Source: Linanthus parryae
Taxonomy: Eukaryota; Streptophyta; Magnoliopsida; Ericales; Polemoniaceae
Assembly (NCBI GenBank): GCA_023055425.1
Contig: JALGPY010000033.1
Span: forward strand, 2,908,908 to 2,972,907
Length of the DNA stretch: 64,000 nucleotides
Reading direction: 5' to 3'
The notes under the pieces are model-generated. The model worked only from the letters and a program-made list of their open reading frames with translations, made no database searches and had not been told where the DNA came from. Made by a program: the position numbers and the translations under genes. Every line of letters begins with the position of its first letter. Within the stretch, counting starts at the first letter, position 1. Below are positions 1 to 11,525 of the stretch, in pieces.

Positions 1-1
1 C

Positions 2-637
2 ATGAGTAGAATTCCCCATGCCTCGGCTATAGGATCTATCATGTACGCCATGTTATGTACTAGACCAAATGTGTCATATGCCTTGAGTATGACAAGCAGA
101 TACCAAGACAATCCGGGTGAGAGTCACTGGATTGCAGTCAAGAACATCCTAAAGTACTTGAGAAGAACTAAGGATACTTTCTTGATATTTGGCGGTGAGA
201 AAGAGTTGCGTGTAAGGGGTTACACTGATGCAAGCTTCCAAACCGACAGAGATGACTTTAGATCACAGTCGGGATATGTGTTTTGCCTTAATGGAGCAGC
301 GGTGAGCTTGAAGAGTTCCAAGCAAGAGACGGTAGCTGATTCTACAACAGAGGCTGAGTACATTGCTGCAAATGGCGCTGCAAAGGAAGCTGTTTGGATC
401 AGAAAGTTTGTTTCTGAACTTGGTGTGGTTCCTAGCATTGCGGATCCAGTTGAGTTGTACTGTGAAAACACTGGGGCGATCGCGCAATCAAAGGAACCCA
501 GTTCGCACCAGAAATCCAAGCACGTGCTCAGGAAGTTTCATCTGATTCGAGATATTATCGATAGAGGAGACGTTCGGATATGCAAGATTCCTACAGATGA
601 GAATCTGTCAGACTCGCTTACAAAGCCGCTCACGTAG
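2..637 (+). CDS. Ty1/copia pol C-terminus (RT end and RNase H), partial
   Basis: This is the end of a copia polyprotein, open at the left edge of the window. The first 40 residues are the tail of reverse transcriptase (the TRPNVSYAL region). The RNase H domain follows, with its first acidic residue in GYTDASF and later blocks SSKQETVADSTTEAEY, CENTGAIA and HQKSKH. It finishes with the usual copia ending NLSDSLTKPLT and a stop at 635-637. RNase H removes the RNA strand during cDNA synthesis in the cytoplasmic particle. No stop or frameshift is seen in the visible part. A polypurine tract and an LTR follow at once, as expected for a 3' end. The family is certain; the copia lineage is not assigned. 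Confidence 0.95.
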   Translation: MSRIPHASAIGSIMYAMLCTRPNVSYALSMTSRYQDNPGESHWIAVKNILKYLRRTKDTFLIFGGEKELRVRGYTDASFQTDRDDFRSQSGYVFCLNGAAVSLKSSKQETVADSTTEAEYIAANGAAKEAVWIRKFVSELGVVPSIADPVELYCENTGAIAQSKEPSSHQKSKHVLRKFHLIRDIIDRGDVRICKIPTDENLSDSLTKPLT

Positions 638-700
638 TGGAAGCATGAAGGGAACACTAGGAGTATGGGCATACGAGATGCGCCAGATTGGCTCTAGTGC

Positions 701-711
701 AAGTGGGAGAC
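701..711 (+). promoter_or_regulatory. Copia polypurine tract (plus-strand primer site)
   Basis: The purine-rich AAGTGGGAGA directly precedes the LTR start TGTTGGAATA at 712, with a single C between them. This is the expected position for the primer of plus-strand DNA synthesis. Confidence 0.8.
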
Positions 712-1778
712 TGTTGGAATAAATTCTCTAGAGGCAATCTAGTTTAGTATGAATTTATTTGTGGCTAGAAATTCATTTATTATTTATTGGATATTTAATA
801 TAATGAAGTCCTTAGATTTACAATTGTGTTGTTTATCTTAAATATCGCTAGTCCAGTATAATGATTAATGGAACTATCATCTATAGACTAGTATGGGGTT
901 GGATTGATATGGAGATATCATATCCAACACATAAGTGTGCATTAGGGTTAATGTTGCACTGGATTGACCCATCTCCGAGAAGGCTACATACACGTTATGT
1001 TGATTCACAAGCGCTTCTCGCGGTGCAATGGTATTTTCATCCTTAGACTTGAAGTCACTAGATATTCTAGTTGTGTATTATTGTGATTTTGGCTAGAATG
1101 GATGTTTTGCTACAAACCGCTCCATATTATCAAATTGTTGCTACCAACTAGATAGAACCTATGGGGTCACACGCTAAATAGAGTTGAACTAGATTTGGGA
1201 ATTAATTAATTGGATTAATTAATTAGAAGGATCACTTTGCAAAACCTTCCAAACTTAGTAGGGACTAATTTGCAAGGAAGGGACTAAATTGAATTCTAGT
1301 AGGCCTAGAATAAGTCCTTTAGGTAGTTGCAAAGGAGTTGTTGGACAATATAAAGGACCTTCCTTCCTTCCTTCCCACAACTTATGCTCATAATTGAACA
1401 TAACAAGAGTGGGAGAGAACAAAAGGAGAGAGAGCAACAAGCTAGAGGAGCCGCCGCCCGCTAGCCCGCCGCTCGTCCCCGTCGGCCCCAAAGGAGGCCG
1501 AAACCTCCTTTGGTTCGTCTCGTTTTGCGTGATTCTTCTTCCTCTTCCTCTTTCCGGCCTAGCACAAGGGAGTGGGAGATCTATAAATAAACTCTAGGCG
1601 TGGATCAACTATAGAGAACGTGACACAATTCGCGTTTGAATTCATCAAAGGAGAACCCTAAGGTGTGTTATTGATTTCTTCCTTTACCATCGTTATGTCT
1701 CTTGACTTGTGATCCTTGGAGGGTTTTGCATGGTTAATTATTTTTTCCGTTGCGCATCCATGATTCAAAAACCCTACA
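712..1778 (+). repeat. Copia 3' LTR with internal deletion
   Basis: The LTR starts TGTTGGAATA and ends CCCTACA, so it has TG...CA termini. Its relative is the solo LTR at 11526-12957 (opposite strand), which is 1432 bp against 1067 bp here. The difference is a deletion of about 365 bp near 1091-1095, where the solo copy has long extra sequence and both break edges share TTGG. The 5' partner lies outside the window. The five bases after it, TCCTG (1779-1783), would be the target duplication. The copia element is inserted in the RT/RNase H region of the Athila-like element that resumes at 1779. Confidence 0.88.
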
Positions 1779-3166
1779 TCCTGCCGATGCAGGAATTTGA
1801 TATCGAAACCAGGGAGAAGAAAGGAGTCGAGAATGTGGTGGCTGATCATTTATCTCGCCTGGAGAACCCAACGGAGGAATCAGTCCCGATTCAAGAAAAC
1901 TTCCTTGACGAGCATAATATGAAGGTCAAAGCCAACAGACAACCCTGGTACTATGCCATAGCCAATTATTTGGTCAATTGAGCACTCCTTGAAGATATCA
2001 CCCCCTTATAGAAGAATAAGATTATCTCAGAATGCAGGCAATATTTCTGAGACGACCCTTCTCTTGTTCAAACAGGGTGTGGACAACATCCTAGGACGAT
2101 GTATTCCATGTCACGAGATTCTGGAAGTAATCAAGCACTGTCACTCAGCACAGTGTGGGGGTCACATTAGTAGACCCAGGACAGCCCACAAAGTTCTGCA
2201 ATCAAGTTCTCCTGGCCAACAATTTTCAAAGATTTCCACGATTATGCACAGAGTTGTGATCACTGCCAGCGCGCTGGAAATATTTCCCAACGGAATGAGA
2301 TGCCCATGACACTTTGGCAAGAGGTCGAACCTTTAGATGTTTGGGGTATTGATTTCATGGGCCCTTTTCTGTCATCCTTGATTAATGTGTATATCCTTCT
2401 GGCAGTGGATTATGTGTCAAAATGGGTAGATGCTACAGCCTGTCAGAAAAACGATGCAGCAACAGTGGAGCGATTTCTCAAACGCAATATTTTCACCAGA
2501 TTTGGAACACCAAGATCCATGGTCAGTGATGAAGGCTCTCATTTCATCAACAAAGTCTTTTCCAAGGTTTTGAAACAATATGGGTGTCTATCCATAAGGT
2601 ATAACTGCCTTACCACCATCAGGCAAATGGGCAAGCAGAGGTGTCAAATTGGGAAATCAAAAGCATATTAAAGAAAGACGGTGAATCTAGAACGTAAAGA
2701 ATTGTCTTTAAAGCTTGATGATGCGCTCAGGACATGCAGGACAGCCTACAAAACCCCACTAGGAATGTCCCCATACCTGCTGGTGTTCATTAAGCCCTGT
2801 CACCTACCAGTGGAATTAGAGCACAGAGCATATTGGGCAATCAAGCAGCTAAATATGGATAACAGTTTATCTGGAGATAAGAGAAAAATGGCACTTCTTG
2901 AATCGGAGGAATTCTGGAAAACAACGTATGAGAGTGTCAAGATCTATAAGGAAAAAACAAAAAAATGGCATGATAACCGCATTCTACCGGAGACGATAGA
3001 AATTGGGCAGAAGGTTCTCCTTTACAACTCAAGGATGAAGTTCTATCCAGGGAAGCTGCGTTCAAGATGGTCTGGACCATTTATTATGAGGGACATTACA
3101 TCTCGGGGAGTAGTGGAGCTGGAAAACCCAAGGGAAAAAACATTTTTTAAGGTGAATGGGAATTGA
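1779..3166 (+). pseudogene. Athila-like pol remnant: RNase H end and integrase
   Basis: The segment opens in frame with the typical Athila RNase H ending (GVENVVADHLSRLENP). Next come the zinc-binding integrase N-terminus (HCHSAQCGGH, degraded), the core (WGIDFMGPF near 2342-2365 and the second acidic block SDEGSHF near 2524) and the C-terminal part (YKTPLGMSPY, then WHDNRI and GKLRSRWSGPF) to a stop at 3164-3166. At least four reading-frame breaks separate the pieces, near 1980, 2305, 2610-2680 and around the zinc domain. Integrase joins element cDNA to the host chromosome. This copy is dead. The family assignment is firm from several conserved blocks in the right order. Confidence 0.85.
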
Positions 3167-3448
3167 GTCAAGTCATAAAGAGAGCAACAGGAGGCTATAG
3201 AAGTAGAGGCCATCTACCTCGATGATCCTCGACGCAATGAGGTAACAAAGTCGTGCTGTCGACTGTAAATCACAAGCGCTGGTTGGGAGGAAACCCATTA
3301 CGTAATAGTAGTTTTAAGATAGTCCTTTAATATTTGAATAAAAATTCATAAAAAGAAAGACGAGAGAAGAGGGGTTCTAATGCTGAGTTTAAGTGTTTCA
3401 GGAATACAGAAAAAAAATAATAAAAAAAAAAGAAAATGCAGGAATTGG

Positions 3449-4103
3449 ATCTACGTTCAAACGCAGGAATACCGTGTTCAAACGCATGTTGCGTTCAAAC
3501 GCTGACCTGCTGCGTTCCAACGCAGAGTGCCACGTCAGCGGAATTTTCAGAAACAAACAGTCAGAGCTAAGAGTCCTGCGATCAAACGCAGAAGTACGTT
3601 CAAACGCAGAAGGGTTGCGTTTTAATGGAGGGACTCTGTCGCAGAAAAGAGAACATGAGAACACACTAGAACCGCGTTAAAACGCAGGGTCTGCGTTCAA
3701 ACGCAGATCAAGCCAGCAGATTTCGAACTAAGGACCTGCGTTCACACGCATAGAGTCTGCGGCCAAACGCCGAACACTTGGCTATAATTTTAAAAAGAAG
3801 TCTGCGTTCAAACGCAGGAGGTGCGTTCAAACGCAGAGGAGACTGTTCACTGAAGATTCTAGACAGAGAAACTGCGTCCAAAAGCAGGTAATGCGATCAA
3901 ATGCGGCACACCCGAAAATTTCAGAACTCGGACAATAAAGCACTGCGTTCAAACGCAAGATTTGCGTTCAAACGCAATTCATCATCAGCCTTGAAAATTT
4001 AAGGAAGTTGAAGCACTGCGTCCAAACGCGGCTCATGAAGATCAGAAATTTTTCCAAAAAATTGAAGGCATGCATTCAAATGCAGAAGCTGCGTTCAAAG
4101 GCT
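3449..4103 (+). repeat. Cluster of about 20 palindromic 14-mers (TGCGTTCAAACGCA)
   Basis: The spacer between integrase and the next ORF contains about 20 copies, exact or near-exact, of TGCGTTCAAACGCA. The ends TGCGT and ACGCA are complementary, so each copy can form a 5-bp stem closed by TCAA. Exact or near-exact examples lie near 3690, 3801, 3821, 3943 and 3962. Many occur in pairs about 20 bases apart. One variant near 4069 has changes on both arms (TGCAT...ATGCA). The same motif recurs in the LTR (8203-8531) and in the second Athila-like LTR (62378-62660). It creates long meaningless ORFs on both strands here. Confidence 0.9.
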
Positions 4104-4497
4104 GACTGGGTGGGATCGGAAAATTTCCATTTTTTTTTTCAAATTTCAGGGGCTGTTTTGTAAGTTCTGGAAGTTTTCCTATATATACTATGCGGCTGAA
4201 AGTGACCCATTTCACTTCAGTCAAACATTTTTCAACAATCTCTCTCTAGAAAAACACTCTCTGACCTACTCAGCTGCCAGAAGTTTTCAGCCGCCAGCTC
4301 AACTCCGGCGACCACCGCAAGACCACCAGACTGCCCAGAACAGCGTGGGGTTGACCAGACCAGAAAGATCAGGCTGTACAAGATCTTTTATAGGGACGAG
4401 TTTTCGGATCTGTACCAGTAAGATTACTCTGGGTACTCAGGATCTGCTTTTTTTTCTCTCTCTTCGCAGTTTGAGTTTTGTCTTTTCACTTTCTGCA

Positions 4498-6159
4498 ATG
4501 GATGTGGACCGAACATTTATGCGACCTGACCGGGCTATTTCTCCTCTGAACATTGTAGATGTTCTATTGTTACGGGAGGACCACTTCTGCAACTATAGAT
4601 TTGTGAACAAAGATGCCCATATGTTCTTCCTGCGAAACCGCGAGACCAGATATGATGTCCCAACTAAGCGGACATTTCCCCGTGACCGTGTGTCACTGGG
4701 GAGACAAACTCTATGAATACACTAATCTAGGTCAGTTTGGGAATTCATTCACTGGATTCACTAGCTTCCAGTCCAGTTCTGTCATCGCAAAGGAGATTTA
4801 CTCCAAGAATGTATGAACAGTAAATCGCCCTCCATTGAGTGGATCTACTGTAGACAAACATGGGTTCGGATCACCCCTGAGTCCATTCGTGAGAGTCTCG
4901 GGATGGAGTTAGTATTTGAAGACTGCCAGTTTCAAGAGCTTAAGCATCACCCTTCTGAAGAGCTTAGTGCTCAAATTCTTGAGACTCTGTGTGCGGTTGT
5001 ACCTGGGGCTGCGTGGTACTATCCTTAATGGAGTCCGGCTAAGAGAATGCTGCCAGCTACCTAAATTATTAGAGAGGTCAGATGGTAGAGCGAGTAGGTC
5101 CTTAACCGGATTGTGGGTATTAAGAACATGACCAGGTTAGACTTTGATGTCGCCCTACTAGTTTACTGCCTCATGAAGATAGAACCCATAGACTTTCCTG
5201 AAATTATTTGTGCTTATTTTAGAGAGAGGATGGAGGTGGCAGTATGAAGGGATTGGGGATTTTTGGTATTCTAACCAAATTGGCTCACGAGTATCTGGTG
5301 GTGATCCCGTCTGAGTTGACGGACCCAAAATCGATTCAGGTACGAAAGTACAGTAAGATGAGATGTGCACTGAGGAGGCTCTACAGGGGCCTCTAGTTTA
5401 TGTTCATGTGGATGATGATGATGATGCACCTCCACAGGGGGGTGCAGGGATGTTGCCGCCACCGCCTCCTGCAGCCGGGGTTTGCCTGCCTTACCAGGAC
5501 CCCATGGCCTGCCCCGGTCAGCCAGTTCCAGTGAACCCAGGCCGACCGAGTATGACCACGGGCAGTCCAGTAGAGGGGCCATGCAGAGTTCTTTTGTGCG
5601 CCTAGAGAGGACCGAGCATGAGGAATGAGTCAGGAAGAAAATTAAGGCCAAGGAAAAGAAACAAAATTACCTGGTGAGGACGGTCAAGAAAATTGCTAGG
5701 GGTTTAGGAGAACTTTTTCACACCTAAAAGCATGTCTACCATGCCCATACCACCGCTCTTTGAGCTCATTAGGCAGCCCTTAATGAGATTCAGAGCAACA
5801 TGCGTGGTAAGAAATTTACCTTCCCGGCCCGCTATTCCAATGACAACTGCCCCAGTTGGACGATGGAGGATAGCCGGCCATATGACAACTTCTATGGCTA
5901 TGACCCTACCCTGAGCCCAGAACATGAAGCCTCTGTAGGAGACCCTAGCAGACCCATTACCCAGTACCCTCCCCGACAGCACGCAGAACCAGGTGCCAGC
6001 AGTGCACACCCTGGTGCCAGTCATGATGGTACAAGAGCAGCGATGGGACAGGCTGCTAGGAAGAGACAAAGGGGGAGGCAGACTCTCGAGCCGTCTCCTG
6101 AGACGACAGACCAGTCCACTCCGGAGAACACAGATTCGGGTTATAGACCAGATCGTTAG
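4498..6159 (+). pseudogene. Athila-like ORF after integrase (broken)
   Basis: A coding-like stretch begins with a methionine at 4498 (MDVDRTFMRPDRAISPLN) and ends with a stop at 6157-6159. It lies downstream of integrase, where Athila elements carry an additional ORF sometimes described as envelope-like and known in databases as an Athila ORF-1 type protein. The frame changes several times (near 4680, 4815, 5030, 5360 and 5800). The middle part is acidic and proline-rich (DDDDDAPP, then LPPPPPAAG), and the last part is hydrophilic (RKRQRGRQT). No signal peptide or transmembrane segment is visible. The function of this class is unknown and this copy is broken. Confidence 0.6.
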
Positions 6160-6324
6160 AGTCGCGAGGACGCGCCACCTCTAGTGTGGGGGTGGGTAAT
6201 TGTGTCCTCCTGCATCGCCATGTCTGCATATTTCACTTCAATTTATTTTTCATTTCTTTTAATTTTTGAGTCAGCACGTTTTTTTATTTTTGAGTCCACC
6301 TACCTACTTTTTCTGACCTTCCAT

Positions 6325-6372
<48 letters not shown>

Positions 6373-7908
6373 TCATAATTTGTTTGAGAAAGGGCAATTG
6401 ATAGAACTAGAAACTGGGGAGAATTCAGTGGTAAATTCTCCAACAGGAAGGAAAATTGGCACCGAGGTGTATGAGTTTTGATTTTCAGTGGATGGTTAGA
6501 TCCAGTGCGACCCAGAATTCTTCGGTAGCTGTATCCTGAGTTAGAAATCCTACTAGTTGCCACACCGTCGTCACTTAGGTAGTCGACAACCTGCCTACAG
6601 GCGTCGGAACGATCACTGCATTTTTCAGTAGAGTGTTAGGCTTATAATGGACCTCACGTCCTGTTTCTTAGCCTTAGGTCCAAATAGTCAGCCCATTTGC
6701 AGCCATTTACCCCTTCATTTACAGCCACTATAGCCTAGGAAGTCTTCTTTGTGACTTTCGTCACTTGCTTAGTTGGCTAGTACTACGCGTTATGACAGAG
6801 GGAGTGAGTCTGGGAGGGTTTACAGATGGACGAGAGCTTCATATCAGATCAGTTTTGGACTGTTTGAGGGTGTGACAGGGTGAGTTAGAGGCGACAGCAT
6901 TAATTTGCAGGAGGTGATTCGCTACAGTACACAGTGATCATAGGAGGAGTAGTCGCGTGCATGATATATTTTTCGCACAGATTTGGGGTCTGGGGTTGTC
7001 AAGTTTAATTGGCGGTCGTGTCTATTTCTACATCTTTGGTGATGCGGAGGTTTGGTGGGAGTGTACGATATTTTTTGGACTACAGGGATCTGCGCATAAA
7101 GCCTAATGTGGGGTTATTGCTGACAATTGTCATTTTTCGGACCCCCACGATTTGGATTATTACACTACTTAGCTAAGTTAGTTTGTATTTGTGTTTATTT
7201 GTTTTATATTTGTTTATTATATGTTTGTTAAAAAAAGCAGAAGAGGAAGTGTTTTAGTTAGTTTTATGATTTTAGTCAATGACGTAGAGCTGAGTAGGTG
7301 AAACTGTTTGGACTGCACACGGCTTCACAATTGTGGTCACGAGAACGGCGAATCAGCACCAAGATTTAAGGAAAATTGAGACACAGGGACTTAGTTGTTC
7401 TGGACAGTTTTCAGGGATTTGGTGAGGGGTGTGAGTTGGGAACAGTTAGATGTCATAACAAGTAGCATTGGCCTTACCTGATAAATATATTAATCCTACC
7501 TGTTTAGACTTCAAATCCCTTGATGGATAAATAGCTCGGATGGTAGGATAACTAGGGATTTTCTCAGGATACAGATGAAAGTAACAGTAGGGGGAGCCCG
7601 TGCTTATTTTCCACCCTTAAAAACAAACAGGCTCACCGATCGCGTGTTAACCGGTACTTCCTGGAGGTTGAGTGAACACTGGAGGACACATCAGTTGTAG
7701 TTATAGAGATTGCCCGATCTCAACCAAAAATCTTTTTTTTTTGTCATATTTTATTTTTGTACAATCTTTTCCTGATTCAGTCGGATAGTTGAGTCTTCAA
7801 GTCTATGTTTGAATCTGTTGGATAAGGTAAGTATGAAAAAACTGGGTATGCAAGGCAGGATATGCAAGAGTCTGCTAGGGACGAGCTGAGTTTACAGTGG
7901 GGGTATTT
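6160..7908 (+). other. Athila-like 3' non-coding region with A37 tract and polypurine tract
   Basis: This stretch of about 1.75 kb has no convincing coding sequence. It contains an uninterrupted run of about 37 A (6329-6365). It ends with the polypurine-like TTTACAGTGGGGGTATTT (7891-7908) immediately before the LTR start TGATAACGG at 7909. Confidence 0.65.
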
Positions 7909-9605
7909 TGATAACGGACATACATATTTATTCTTGGACGCCTTTTACCAGTAGTCCTGACTTTGTTGAAGTTCATTTCACCTGTTTTTGATCGGTTTTC
8001 CACTTGATACAGGAAAAGAGAACGCAGAGCGTGTAATTTCTTTATTTGAGTAATTTATGCATAATTTTGTCTATTTGGATATGATCCCCAATACTTGCTA
8101 TTGTACGCATGAAACAGGTACCAAGAATGCATGAAAGAGGCTCGAAATGGAGGAAGAGTATGAAGGAGTAAAGCAGAGAAAGAAAATTAATAAAAAGTTG
8201 TATGCGTTCAAACGCAACCACTCTGCGTTCGGACGCATGATTCCAGATGACAAGAAAACTGACCATGAAAAATACTACGAAAGCTGCTTTCAAACGCAGC
8301 CATCCTGCGTTCAAACGCAGGAAGATTAAAATGCAGAAAAGTCAACTCACGTGGAAGGTCAACCAGAAGACCCAGAGAGGCTGCGTCCAGATGCAAGGCC
8401 CCTGCGTTCAGACGCAGCACAGGTGCGTTGAAACGCAGGGAAGAAAAATAAGTGAAGATCAACGACCAATTGTGTGCGTCCAAACGCGGGAAATGTGCGT
8501 TCAGACGCAGCCACTTTGCGTTCAGACGCAGGCGACAATTTCCAGAAGCTTCCCAGGGCGGTTTAAACAGGGACAGGACAGGAATTTTAGGCATCAGTTT
8601 TGGAAACAGTGGCAGTATAAATATGAGGCGTCTCAGCACATAAAAATATTCATTCAATCATCCAAATTCAGCAAGTCCGAACCGAAGTACTGGAGCAGAG
8701 CAGAACACAGAGCAATTCACATTTCCAACAATAATCTCGTTTGATCTATTTTCTCTTTTATATATGAAAAACTCTTTTTCAATAATGTATGCTAGCTAAA
8801 CTCTTTACCTAGGTTCTCGGTGATACTAGGGTTTATGAATTCAGCGACATAGTTTGTTTTGATTATCGGATTCATAACTGGTTTCTAGTCTTAATACAGT
8901 AGAGGTTTGTTTATTATTTTGTCTTCGGTTTTTAACTTATGCATGAACGGCCTGATCACCCAGGAGTGCTACAGACAAGATCAGGTGCGCGAGAGTGGCC
9001 AGTGAGAGTTACGAAGAGAAGACAGGATTTAGTACTCTGCGTTGATTGACCGAGAGGTGAAGAGAATCAGAGTACTAGCACAGTAGCATTAGACAACCTG
9101 CTAGAAGTTTAGGGGGAGACCGAGAGGAGAACCTGTAACCCTAGCAAAATTAGAACAAATCTGCAGATCTAGGTGGACCGAGAGGACCCAAAAACCTGCA
9201 GGAGAGTGATAGATGCTTGAGACCAAGAGGAGATTGTATCACTGGTATGCTGGCATAATGAATACCGCTGCGTGTTTCTGAAATCAAAGTATAATATAAA
9301 AGCTGAATAGTAACCCTAGGGGATCCTGGAGCCTAGATCTTTAATTCATCAGCTTTCAGACTTAGAAAAATTCCCATAAAATTATACCAAAAGCAGTTAA
9401 TTTATTTACTTCCCTCAATTATGCAATTTAGTTTAGTATTTCACACACAACTATTTCCTCCCGTTTTACAGCTTTGCTATTGATTATGATTCACAAAAGT
9501 AAAATTAGTATTGTTCTTGTGGGTTCGATACCGGAGTTGCAAATACGTTACTCTATATTACTTGATCGTACACTTGCGAAAAAGCACACCTAGATTTACG
9601 TGTCA
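7909..9605 (+). repeat. Athila-like 3' LTR
   Basis: The LTR starts TGATAACGGACAT and ends TTTACGTGTCA (TG...CA), 1697 bp. The limits are set by comparison with the second copy at 62103-63185, which begins and ends the same way and is followed by a primer-binding site. About ten copies of the 14-bp palindrome lie at 8203-8531. The copy at 62 kb lacks about 614 bp relative to this one (roughly 8480-9095 here). ATGGT (9606-9610) would be the right target duplication; the left one is outside the window. Confidence 0.85.
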
Positions 9606-11525
9606 ATGGTTGATCTTCTTCTCTTGCAATGTTGTAAGCTTGAGTGATTGAAGAGTTGTTTGTATGATCTCTCAAGATGGCAACTGCACTCTTCTTTCCA
9701 GTGATAAGCTCTCTCTAAGTCTCCGTCCCTTTGAATCTCAAACTCCTGCTCTTTATCAACAACCAGTAACCACTTGAGAGATTTTAGGAACTGAATTGCT
9801 ACAAATCTTCTCCCCTGAGATGTTTCTTTCAAAAGCTATGTTTGAACCAACCCCGCATAAACACATCAACAAGATCAAAAAATATCTAGACAAAATAGCA
9901 ACAAGATATGATCAGCAAAATACAGACAATTCTCTTTAGAACCCTAGCTATTTTGCTTTAGAAAAAATTCAATATCTATAATCACATGTCAGATTATAAT
10001 TTTGAAACAATATAAATCATATGATAAGAAGTTACATTAACTCTTTATCTAGTTCAAATTCCATCTAAGTCTTTCCTGCACACACAGATCAGTTAGGTAT
10101 ACTTTAGCTGTATATAGGCATAGTAAAATCTCAAAGCTTTGGAGATTTGACGGCTAGTTCATAAGTGTCAAGATGTGAGACTTATATAATCCAAACCAGA
10201 GCACAATTATATTTGTAAGAGACATTAGTGAATGATAAAATCATCCCCCAATCTAATATCTAAGCCTGCAAACACAAGATTGTTAGACACAACATAAATA
10301 CAATAACACTACAGTATCTCAAAGCTTTGGAGCTTTCAGACTTAGTGTCTCTTAACTCCTCGCTTTCGTCATCAAAGGACAAACTCGCCCTGAATTTGTA
10401 AATTCAATTAAAATCAAGAGCTTTGAACTATCATCGGGTAACTGGATTTACAATATCCTACATGTCTCATGTACTTCTACATCACGGTCTAATATAGGCC
10501 CTGTTAGTGCGTTGTCGTCTACCGGTCTGTTCTAGCAAGCTAACAAAGTGCACGCTAATAGGTCATGTCGGCCCACTGTTGCAAAAAATGGTCTAATTAC
10601 CTAACGAATCTACCAAAATGGCTAATACTACATCATTGATACGGGATTGCACTCCTGTTTCCTATCACTACCCGGTATAGTCTCTTTTGAGCAATCACCT
10701 AATTCAATAGCAAGTTTGGGTAGCTACTCCATTTTCGCTGAAGATTAAGCTTATAAAATGAACATCGAACTACATTGATCACAAATTTAATATAGGATTT
10801 AGAATCATGAATTAATCATCATCTCATGGCCTCCATTCATACCTAACACGTGTCACTAGTTCTAACTCAATAATATACCAAAAGAAGAAACATCTATCTA
10901 TAAAAACATATCAAAAACATGAACTCTAAATATCCGAAAAAAAAAGTCTAGATCAACCTTAGGCTCCCCACAAAGCTTAGCTAAGGATTTTTTCTACTCA
11001 TACCGATAGCAGATGACCAAACTTGCTCCATAAAAGATTAAATAAAAAGAATATAATTATTTAAAAATAAAATCTCCAAGTCGGCGATGAGTTAGAATGA
11101 TCTCCACAAATAAAAGCTTCTCCATTCGTGCCTCCTTGATCTCTCCCGCGTCCAGAATACCAGACTAATGATAATGCTCCTTAATGAGTTAAGGCTCATG
11201 TTAACAAGTCTTCAATATTACAACTTGGCCCCAAAGAATTTGTTGCGGTTTCAGAGGCTTTCATGCCAAAGCTTCGGGCTTTCTTGCAAAAGCATTTCCT
11301 ACGAATGCTTTGAATCCTCTGTACGAATGGTCTAGCTATGAAAATCTTCTAATTTATGGAATTCGTGCAAATGGCCTTTCCCTTTCGTGCGAATGCCATG
11401 CAAAATCTTTTCTAGACTATTATTTTTTCTTGGTTCCCGCCCCTCTTGCCTTACACTTCCTTGCTTCTGAAGATCAAGTCCTTGTCCCATCCACTCCTCA
11501 AGCCATGATTCTTGTCCAAAACCAA
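9606..11525. other. Unassigned AT-rich region
   Basis: I recognise no gene here. The motif ATCTCAAAGCTTTGGAG occurs twice (near 10129 and 10315). A related CAAAGCTTTGAGAT occurs near 61658 in the LTR-like region of the Sirevirus-like element, so this may be old copia LTR or leader material. The right end (about 11220-11525) is the sequence into which the solo copia LTR inserted; it resumes at 12963. Confidence 0.4.

Larger units (their letters stand above)
1779..9605 (+). mobile_element. Athila-like Ty3/gypsy element, 3' part
   Basis: This is the right-hand part of an Athila-like element whose 5' part lies beyond the copia insertion and outside the window. In order it holds the end of RNase H and the integrase (1779-3166, broken), a spacer filled with short palindromes (3449-4103), a broken ORF after integrase (4498-6159), a long 3' non-coding region, and the 3' LTR (7909-9605). 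A second copy of the family begins at 62103. There its gag and primer site confirm the Athila-like assignment. The many stops and frameshifts mean this copy cannot encode its own proteins. Confidence 0.85.

Noticed and set aside
3393..3680. ORFs on both strands with repeated RSNAE/FERS-like words
   Set aside because: They are a by-product of the palindromic 14-mers being read in frame; no start context or domain supports a protein.
8147..8744. Overlapping plus and minus ORFs in the Athila-like LTR (repeated CVQTQ/FKRS)
   Set aside because: Same palindrome artefact inside an LTR; the second LTR at 62 kb breaks the frames.
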